Shown in pieces: positions 43,518 to 49,797 of a DNA stretch of 64,000 bases. The DNA is from Pedobacter sp. W3I1 (GTDB taxonomy: Bacteria; Bacteroidota; Bacteroidia; Sphingobacteriales; Sphingobacteriaceae): NCBI RefSeq assembly GCF_030816015.1, contig NZ_JAUSXN010000001.1:868001-932000 (forward strand), written 5' to 3'. Within the stretch, counting starts at the first letter, position 1; every line of letters starts with the position of its first letter. The notes beneath the pieces are model-generated. The model had not been told where the DNA came from, did not search any database, and saw only the letters and a list, made by a program, of their open reading frames with translations. A program made the translations under genes and the position numbers.

Positions 43518-44268
43518 AATGGTTTATTGTATTTCTAAAAAAGATATCAAGCATTTCCGTATCAAAACTTTCTTTTGGTAAATCTTTAGCGCCTTCGGTA
43601 CACTTTTTAAATTCATCATCAATATAGCTACTTAGCTCTGGATGTATTTTAATAATATATCCCTCTGCAGAGGTTGCCTTTAGTACAATCAAGTCTTTTA
43701 CTAAAGTTTGGAGATGTTCTGGCATTAAGTTCAAAAGTGGTCCAATGGTCATTGGTGCTATCGTGTTTTTTTCTAAACACCATTTAGCCGAAAGTAGAGG
43801 ACGAAGAACATAAAAAAGCTTTTTTATCTTAATTTCATTTTCATTTACTACGGTTTCTAATGCACTATGTGCTATCCCTAAATAATGATTGATATTTGTT
43901 TTTCTGTAAAAATAAGATTGACAGAGTGTCCATAAATCATTTCTGAAATTACCCAGTTCATTATAAATGATTGGCGATTGTAACCATTCGAAAGGAGTGG
44001 TGTTCGATTTCCGGATCAGTTTAAGCACTTTCCTGATATCCCATCCGTAAATGTCCAGTTCATCATTAATAGGGAAACCTAGTTGATCATCTTTATCCTG
44101 AACAGAAAGATAGAAATTAATTGGACGGACATAAATAAAACGTACATCAAAATCGCTGTCTGGTGATGGAAATTCCCATCCCCTGCTACCTGATTCACAT
44201 GCAAATAATATTTTGATTTCATTTGATCTTTCTATTTCTGCAAGTCTGTTTATTATTGTAGTTTTCAT
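43507..44268 (-). CDS. RlaP-like nucleotidyltransferase (first of pair)
   Basis: A 253-residue relative of the following gene. The active-site motif is CESGSRGWEFPSPDSDFDVRF, with Gly27-Ser28 and Asp39/Asp41. The middle has FEWLQSPIIYN and HYLGIAHSA. It is clearly shorter than, and diverged from, its neighbour, so the two are not a recent duplication. Two RlaP paralogues side by side with RtcB suggest two end-processing steps or two substrates; that is inference. The end overlaps the next start by 11 bases (ATGACGATTAA). Confidence 0.8.
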   Translation of the reverse strand: MKTTIINRLAEIERSNEIKILFACESGSRGWEFPSPDSDFDVRFIYVRPINFYLSVQDKDDQLGFPINDELDIYGWDIRKVLKLIRKSNTTPFEWLQSPIIYNELGNFRNDLWTLCQSYFYRKTNINHYLGIAHSALETVVNENEIKIKKLFYVLRPLLSAKWCLEKNTIAPMTIGPLLNLMPEHLQTLVKDLIVLKATSAEGYIIKIHPELSSYIDDEFKKCTEGAKDLPKESFDTEMLDIFFRNTINHYDD

Positions 44269-44441
44269 TTTATTTCTTGTTCAATCCTCGGCAGGTAATA
44301 CTCACCTAACCGAGGGGGTTTCTAAATTTAATTTATTTTACGAAGATTTGTTTCAATTGATCTACAATTTGTCCACTGCCCGATAAGCTGATGTTGTTGA
44401 TTTTTTCTGCGATTTTCTCTACATACTCCATCTCTTTCAAC

Positions 44442-45428
44442 TTATAACATAGCATTATCTTCCATCAATTTGGCTGTATTCAATAAACTTCTAGTCGATG
44501 CAGTTTCTTCTCTCCGTGTAATGATGTTAGCTTGGGCCCTTTTTTCGGCAACTAAAACCTGATTCATAATTTCTTTAACATCACCAGGTAAAACGATGTC
44601 TTTAACACCACAGTTGGTTAATTTTACACCCAAATTTTCAACCTTATCCAAGGTGATGGCCATTACCATTTCGGCAATTTTTTCTTTGCTTTCCATCAAT
44701 TCGTCAAAAGTCATTAAGCCAATACATTCTCTTAATGCCAACTGCATAGTGATGTACAATTGTTTTTCAAATTCTTTGTTCTCTAATAAGGCCTTAATGA
44801 TGTCATCAACTTTATATTGAATGCTGAAGTTTACCCTCAATTGCGCTTTATCTTTGGTTAAAATTTCTTGTCCGATAATTTCCATATTCAATTGCCTCAT
44901 ATCGGTTTTCAAAACTTGAACAGTAGTGCTATTTTTCCAGTAAACATAGTTTCCTGCTTCCAATATGTTTTCAAATTTACCATCGATAAATAACAAAGCT
45001 TTTTCGAAAGATTCTACTTTATAAGCCCTGATGTAATTCAATAATGGTGCTTTTTCTAACAAATTTTTATCAATGGTTTCATCAATTTTGATGTTACTAA
45101 TATCTACTTTAATAAAATCATATGCAGACAAACCTTTCCAGATGACATGTCTGCCAGCCGTTAAAACGTTCTTGAAATTTTTGTTTTGATAAACCAAGGC
45201 CAATTCATTATCGACAACACTTACCAGGTGAATCAAATTTACAAAATCTGCATTTTCTAATAAGATATCCAATTCGGCAACCGTGTAATAATACTCTTTT
45301 GCCATATCGTACAAAGTCATGTCTTCACCGAAACCTAACCAGTAAGTTCCCGCTGTTAAAACATTTTTTAATTTTCCTTTTTTAAACACCAATCCAACAT
45401 AATTGGTGTTAATTGTTACTCTTTTCAT
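44442..45428 (-). CDS. Slipin/SPFH (Band 7) protein, C-terminus frameshifted
   Basis: A 328-residue protein. The first part has three repeats of a beta unit (KGKLKNVLTAGTYWLG, NKNFKNVLTAGRHVIWKG, DGKFENILEAGNYVYWKN); the rest is the SPFH core (DMRQLNMEIIGQEILTKDKAQLRVNFS through VEKRAQANIITRREETA-type helix). No membrane segment is obvious, so it may be peripheral or soluble. The frame stops at TAA 44442-44444, but skipping one base (or restoring two) continues into 36 codons, KLKEMEYVEKIAEKINNI... QIFVK, ending at 44333. That tail looks genuine, so the gene is either mutated or frameshifted by design. First gene of the RNA-repair operon. Confidence 0.8.
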   Translation of the reverse strand: MKRVTINTNYVGLVFKKGKLKNVLTAGTYWLGFGEDMTLYDMAKEYYYTVAELDILLENADFVNLIHLVSVVDNELALVYQNKNFKNVLTAGRHVIWKGLSAYDFIKVDISNIKIDETIDKNLLEKAPLLNYIRAYKVESFEKALLFIDGKFENILEAGNYVYWKNSTTVQVLKTDMRQLNMEIIGQEILTKDKAQLRVNFSIQYKVDDIIKALLENKEFEKQLYITMQLALRECIGLMTFDELMESKEKIAEMVMAITLDKVENLGVKLTNCGVKDIVLPGDVKEIMNQVLVAEKRAQANIITRREETASTRSLLNTAKLMEDNAML

Positions 45429-45742
45429 GTTTTCTGATGTTTAAGTTATTTCTGTTATTATTTACTATTTTAAAAGCGTTGCGGAAGAACATTTACCTGT
45501 TTTCTGCGGAAGTAAAAGTTTATTAAGCTTGTTTAAAAATGAAATCAGGTCTTTCTATTCTGGTATGTGCTCTTTGGCGCATTTTTCTTTTCGATTAACT
45601 CATTTGATTTTTAAATCCTTTCTTAAGCACTGATCCTTACTGGGCAAAACACAAATTTGCTTTTTGGATTTCGAAAAATCCTTGAGCCAAATGCAGTTGC
45701 GCAACGCTGGTTTTGAGAAATTTAAAGGATCTCTTCTTTTTT

Positions 45743-45817
45743 GTAATGGATTTTGAGCCCATCACGGCTTACCAATTAGCATTTCCAAAATGGTTGGAAA
45801 GCAGGATTCGAACCTGC
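45743..45817 (-). ncRNA. tRNA mimic B (YrlA-like), Leu-type anticodon arm
   Basis: Order on the minus strand: T-arm GCAGG-TTCGAAT-CCTGC (45817-45801), directly followed by TTTCCAA-CCATT-TTGGAAA (45800-45782), a 7-bp acceptor-like stem closed by a loop containing CCA, then U, a D-arm GCT-AATTGGTA-AGC (45780-45767), then an 8-bp arm (45765-45743) with the 7-base loop CTCAAAA, which has U33 and reads as a CAA (Leu) anticodon. The acceptor tip is closed, so no free CCA end would form without processing. The 3-bp D-stem is class II-like. It follows mimic A with seven bases between. Confidence 0.55.
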
Positions 45818-45824
45818 AACTTTG

Positions 45825-45891
45825 GTTGTTACTCTAACCCCTGAGTTATTCCGACATATCGGAAGTGGGATTCGAACCCACGACACACAAC
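45825..45891 (-). ncRNA. tRNA mimic A (YrlA-like), acceptor closed, anticodon open
   Basis: Order on the minus strand: GTTGT (45891-45887), five-base variable loop GTGTC, T-arm GTGGG-TTCGAAT-CCCAC (45881-45865), with no gap TTCCGA-TATG-TCGGAA (45864-45849), UA (positions 8-9), D-arm ACTC-AGGGGTTA-GAGT (45846-45831) with A14, GG and A21, one base, then ACAAC (45829-45825). ACAAC pairs perfectly with GTTGT as a 5-bp anticodon stem. All joins have canonical tRNA lengths, but the chain is circularly permuted. Bacterial YrlA Y RNAs are described as tRNA mimics lacking a free CCA end and are found near RtcB. No Ro (Rsr) gene is in the window. Confidence 0.65.
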
Positions 45892-46228
45892 GTGTTTAGA
45901 CAATCTATTATAATTCTTATCAGCATATTCTACGCAATTTGCCCGAATACTTTAGGGCTATTCAGAAACCCACAACATTGGATAAGTTTTATTTAGTATT
46001 GCCATCCCTTTCGGGATTTCTTTATATTAATCTAATTGTGACAATCTTTACTAATGTAACCCTGTCCGGCGTATCCCGAACAGGGGCTTCATGTTAGTGA
46101 ATGCTGATCCAGTTAAAACCGGAGCAGCATAACTGAGCGCGCATATCATTTAGAACAGTAAATTGTTTCTGTCAATCAGATTGTTGTTATTAATATTTAT
46201 CAAAGAACTTTATCGACTGGCGACATTA

Positions 46229-46236
46229 CAAAGATG
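46229..46236 (-). promoter_or_regulatory. Predicted -7 element of the leftward RNA-repair operon
   Basis: On the minus strand CATCTTTG is one base off TAnnTTTG. The TACGC-N9-GCGTA site at 46247-46265 lies nine bases upstream, over the expected -33 region. Confidence 0.4.
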
Positions 46237-46246
46237 CCACCACCAC

Positions 46247-46265
46247 TACGCGGCTGATTTGCGTA
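46247..46265. promoter_or_regulatory. Candidate WYL operator 1 (TACGC-N9-GCGTA)
   Basis: TACGC at 46247-46251 and GCGTA at 46261-46265 form an inverted repeat with a nine-base spacer; the arms extend to ACTACGC/GCGTAGT (46245-46267). The same half-sites and spacing recur at 46359-46377. Confidence 0.55.
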
Positions 46266-46358
46266 GTAAAAATTATTTTAGTATTAAATAATTAATTATC
46301 TGATAATTAGATATATAAATTTAATTTTTTCGTTATATTTTTTCGTTTGCCTTCTAAT

Positions 46359-46377
46359 TACGCAGTTGTATTGCGTA
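46359..46377. promoter_or_regulatory. Candidate WYL operator 2 (TACGC-N9-GCGTA)
   Basis: TACGC at 46359-46363 and GCGTA at 46373-46377 with the same nine-base spacer as site 1. It overlaps the predicted -33 element of the WYL gene. Confidence 0.55.
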
Positions 46378-46402
46378 GATGATAAATGCTTTGCTATATT
46401 TA
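46371..46402 (+). promoter_or_regulatory. Predicted promoter of the WYL regulator gene
   Basis: TTG at 46371-46373 and TATATTTA at 46395-46402 (one base off TAnnTTTG) with a 21-base spacer, about 50 bases before the ATG. Confidence 0.4.
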
Positions 46403-46451
46403 GTTAAGCTTTCCGATCAGATGTTTAGTTTGAAACTCAAATTGATTAAAA

Positions 46452-47489
46452 ATGGCAGTAAATAAATTGGCGCTTATCCGGTATAAAACCATCGACGATT
46501 GTTTGAAGAACCGTTACCGTAAGTGGACATTGGAGGATCTTATCGAAAAGGTATCAGCAACCTTGTATGAATTGGAGGGAATTACTACGGGAGTAAGTAA
46601 ACGAACCATTCAGGCAGATATCCAACTTATGCGGAGTGACAAGCTTGGCTACAATGCGCCGATTGTGGTGAAGGATAAACGCTTTTATACCTACGAAGAT
46701 TCTGGTTTTAGCATTACCAAAGCGCCGATCAATAACGCTGATGTAGATAAAATGAAAGAGATTGTAGGTGTACTGAAACAGTTTAATGCCTTCAATTATT
46801 TCGACGAAATGAGTGATATGATTGCCCGTTTAGAAAATAACCTCTACAAATCTACCAAACAGAGTGGCAATAATATTCAATTGGAGAGTAATAAGCTGGT
46901 TAAAGGTTTAGAATGTATCCCGCCTTTGTATCAAGCGGTTTTAAATAAACGATCTTTATTAATAGAATATAAATCTTTCAAGGCGCAACAATCTCAACAG
47001 GGAATTTACTATCCGTATCTATTGAAAGAATATCGCAACAGATGGTTTTTAATATGTAAAGCGAAAAAGCGGCCAGGGATTTTAAATTTGGCATTGGATA
47101 GGATAGTAGAATTTCAGGAATTGCCTAACGAAGAATTTGTAAGTTATCAAGGTGTAGATTTCGATCGATATTACGATGATTTAATTGGTGTAACAAAAAA
47201 CGAGAGTGACCGTGCACAAAAAGTAATCCTCGAATTTACAAATGATCATGCGCCCTACGTCGTAACGAAACCGATGCATCAATCGCAGGTAGTATTAAGT
47301 AAGAACGAGAAAACAACAACTTTTAGGATCGATGTTGTACTAAACTACGAACTGGAACGCGAAATTTTAGGCTTTGGAGAGTGTGTTAAAGTGCTTTCGC
47401 CACGATTGTTGATTTCGAAAATTAAAAGGCGTTTGGAACAAACTTCTAGTCAATACGAAACTAAAGAGGAGATGGATATAAATAATTGA
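46452..47489 (+). CDS. WYL-domain transcriptional regulator
   Basis: A 345-residue regulator. Residues about 1-90 form an N-terminal DNA-binding region (CLKNRYRKWTLEDLIEKVSATL and KRTIQADIQLMRSDKLGYNAPI, an HTH of the DeoR-like type). The WYL core follows at about 165-235, with LLIEYKSFKAQQSQQGIYYPY and LLKEYRNRWFLICKAK, and a C-terminal WCX-like domain. WYL domains bind nucleic-acid or nucleotide ligands in several defence and repair regulators. Divergent from the slipin-RlaP-RtcB operon, it is the obvious candidate regulator of that operon, acting at the two inverted repeats upstream. Confidence 0.85.
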   Translation: MAVNKLALIRYKTIDDCLKNRYRKWTLEDLIEKVSATLYELEGITTGVSKRTIQADIQLMRSDKLGYNAPIVVKDKRFYTYEDSGFSITKAPINNADVDKMKEIVGVLKQFNAFNYFDEMSDMIARLENNLYKSTKQSGNNIQLESNKLVKGLECIPPLYQAVLNKRSLLIEYKSFKAQQSQQGIYYPYLLKEYRNRWFLICKAKKRPGILNLALDRIVEFQELPNEEFVSYQGVDFDRYYDDLIGVTKNESDRAQKVILEFTNDHAPYVVTKPMHQSQVVLSKNEKTTTFRIDVVLNYELEREILGFGECVKVLSPRLLISKIKRRLEQTSSQYETKEEMDINN

Positions 47490-47490
47490 A

Positions 47491-47565
47491 TTTTGAATGA
47501 TTGAATATAGGCAACTCTGTTAATAAATTCTCTCATCTAACATTTCCTCATTCAATCATTCTCAA
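47491..47565. repeat. Inverted repeat between convergent WYL and prfC genes
   Basis: TTTTGAATGATTGAAT (47491-47506) and ATTCAATCATTCTCAA (47550-47565) are inverted with 14 of 16 matches. ATTCAAT recurs nearby. It may serve as a bidirectional terminator. Confidence 0.5.
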
Positions 47566-47581
47566 ATTCTCTCATTCAATT

Positions 47582-49165
47582 CTAGCTCTTAAACTCACTT
47601 GTTTTATGGAAATCGATATCAGGATAATCCTGTTTCGTTAAATTAATCATGTATTCGCTATCCGCCAGATAAACTGGATTAGCTTCCTTATCGAAACCGA
47701 TGTGCTGTTGTTTACGTTTCACAAATTCATCCAGTTTCTTTCTGTCGGCAGAAGTTACCCAACTCGATCGGGTATAACTCAACGTACGGAAACGACATTT
47801 TGCACCGTATTCGTGCTCTAACCTGAAATTGATTACCTCAAACTGAAGCTCACCAACTGCACCAATCACTTTCCTGTTTCCCGGCTGCATGACGAATAAT
47901 TGTGCAACACCTTCATCCGTTAACTGCTCAATGCCTTTTTCCAGTTGTTTGGTACGCATTGGATCCATGTTTTCTACCTCCTTAAAAATAGATGGAGAGA
48001 AACTAGGGATTCCTTTAAATTGCAGTTTTTCACCTTCGGTTAAGGTATCGCCGATTTTAAAGTTGCCACTATCGTATAAGCCCACTACATCGCCTGGCCA
48101 TGCCTCTTCAACAATACTTTTTTCGTTCGCCATAAAGTCCATCGGGTTGGAGAATTTCAGTTTCTTATCCTGACGAGTGTGGTAATAAAATTTATTGCGT
48201 TCAAACTTGCCAGAACAAATCCTTAAAAAGGCAATCCTGTCGCGGTGTTTCGGGTCTAAGTTGGCGTGGATCTTAAATACGAAACCACTGAAATTTTTCT
48301 CCTCCACCAGTACATCACGTTCTTCTGCTTCCCGATGACGAGGGCTTGGAGCGATATCAATAAATGTATCTAAAAGTTCCTTTATCCCGAAGTTATTAAT
48401 GGCACTGCCAAAAAATACAGGAGCCACTAAACCATCCGTATATAAATCCTTATCAATTTTACCATAAATGCCATCAACCAATTCAACATCATCTTTCAAC
48501 GTATTGATTTCGTTTTCTTTCAGGTAATTTAATAAAGATGGGTCATTTAAATCACTGGCCGCCACAACCGAATCGGTTACTTTGGTTTTATCCGAATTGA
48601 ATAAATTTAAATGTTTGTTATAAATGCTATAAACGCCTTTAAAAGTGTGCCCCTGACCGATAGGCCATGAAAGCGGGCAAAGACTGATGTTTAATTTCTC
48701 TTCAATTTCGTCCAGTAAATCGTAAGCCTCTTTACCTTCACGGTCCATTTTGTTGATGAAAATGATTACCGGAGTGTTACGCATACGGCAAACCGACATC
48801 AGTTTTTCGGTCTGTTCCTCCACACCCTTTACACAGTCGACAACCAAAATCACACTATCAACCGCTGATAAAGTTCTGTAGGTATCTTCAGCGAAATCCT
48901 TGTGACCGGGTGTATCCAAAATATTGATGCGTTTGCCACTGTATTCGAAACCCATTACCGAAGTAGCCACTGAAATACCACGCTGCTTTTCAATCTCCAT
49001 AAAATCGGAGGTATTACTTTGGTTCGCTTTGTTCCTTTTTACCGCACCAGCAGTGTTGATAGCACCACCAAAAAGCAGAAATTTTTCTGTCAGTGTGGTT
49101 TTGCCCGCATCGGGGTGACTAATAATGGCAAAGGTTTTACGTTTTTCTATTTCAGGGTTAAGCAT
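47582..49165 (-). CDS. prfC: Peptide chain release factor 3
   Basis: A 527-residue translational GTPase that recycles RF1 and RF2. G1 is [16 protein letters not shown]2 region [12 protein letters not shown]3 [14 protein letters not shown]4 [10 protein letters not shown]. The C-terminal region has [19 protein letters not shown], typical of RF3 rather than EF-G. Length and motifs are normal. Single minus-strand gene. Confidence 0.95.
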   Translation of the reverse strand: MLNPEIEKRKTFAIISHPDAGKTTLTEKFLLFGGAINTAGAVKRNKANQSNTSDFMEIEKQRGISVATSVMGFEYSGKRINILDTPGHKDFAEDTYRTLSAVDSVILVVDCVKGVEEQTEKLMSVCRMRNTPVIIFINKMDREGKEAYDLLDEIEEKLNISLCPLSWPIGQGHTFKGVYSIYNKHLNLFNSDKTKVTDSVVAASDLNDPSLLNYLKENEINTLKDDVELVDGIYGKIDKDLYTDGLVAPVFFGSAINNFGIKELLDTFIDIAPSPRHREAEERDVLVEEKNFSGFVFKIHANLDPKHRDRIAFLRICSGKFERNKFYYHTRQDKKLKFSNPMDFMANEKSIVEEAWPGDVVGLYDSGNFKIGDTLTEGEKLQFKGIPSFSPSIFKEVENMDPMRTKQLEKGIEQLTDEGVAQLFVMQPGNRKVIGAVGELQFEVINFRLEHEYGAKCRFRTLSYTRSSWVTSADRKKLDEFVKRKQQHIGFDKEANPVYLADSEYMINLTKQDYPDIDFHKTSEFKS

Positions 49166-49797
49166 AATAAAATTTTGGGTGTAAAGAGTGATGAAACCTT
49201 GTTAAAGGAATTTAACAGCGATAAGATTTGAATATTGTTGTTTCATCAGGCCGCAAAGATAATAAAAAGCTTTATCATTAATTGTTAGGTTGTTGTATTG
49301 TTTTGTTGTGGGGGTGGGTATTTTGAAAAGCAGCGAAAGTGGTTCTTTTGTTATTGCAGCCCTGCCATACACTATAGCTCCGATATCCCGATGTGAAATC
49401 GGGACGGAGGCTGCCGTTTCTGTCAGGTTTAGAGAACTTCTCTGGCAGTCCTATTTGAGGTAGTTAATTCCGATAATTGAGATATAGTGAACTGTTCAGC
49501 CTTTTGATAAATAAAAAAGCATTGTCATCCTGAGCTTGTTGAAGGGCAAATGTTTTATTTGTTTAACTATTAAGAGGTCTTCGACTACTTGTTCCGACTA
49601 TTCGGGAGGCTCAGACTGACAACTCCTGCATTTAAAGTAAATAAGGTTTTGGAGATCCAAAATGTGGATTGAATAAGTACTAACTGAAAATTATCGGCCA
49701 AAAAATAAAATTTCTTATCAATCATTGTTTAATTTTGTGCTAAAATGTTTAGCTTTATTCATCCCTCCGTTTATTGTAAACTAAAATTTTACTGCCG
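49166..49797. repeat. Long gap with a dispersed repeat copy
   Basis: From 49361 to about 49440 lies a copy of the repeat also seen at 6310-6420: CACTATAGCTCCGATA, CCCGATGTGAAATCGGGA, GGAGGCTGCCG and CAGGTTTAGAGAA. Around 49525-49620 is a second repeat with GTCATCCTGAGCTTGTTGAAG. The rest is AT-rich. No ORF was seen. Confidence 0.5.

Larger units (their letters stand above)
45640..46222 (-). ncRNA. Structured leader / ncRNA region of the RtcB operon
   Basis: On the minus strand the roughly 580 bases downstream of the predicted leftward promoter lack ORFs but hold many stable hairpins: a 30-base stem-loop at 46101-46130 (6 bp, one mismatch, 5 bp, 6-base loop), CCCTGT/ACAGGG at 46060-46085, a GAAA tetraloop hairpin at 46004-46017, the two tRNA-like folds at 45743-45891, and a TTCG tetraloop hairpin at 45666-45681. 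The orientation matches the slipin-RlaP-RlaP-RtcB operon. Whether it is one long transcript or several RNAs is not known. Confidence 0.6.

Noticed and set aside
45666..45681. Terminator at the end of the tRNA mimics
   Set aside because: The TTCG hairpin is stable, but on the operon strand it is followed by A residues rather than a T run.
45740..45900. Ordinary tRNA genes in tandem
   Set aside because: Read in normal order the acceptor halves pair poorly, the anticodon arm of the middle unit is only 4 bp with a 4-base loop, and the CCA is not correctly spaced; the closed-tip reading fits better.
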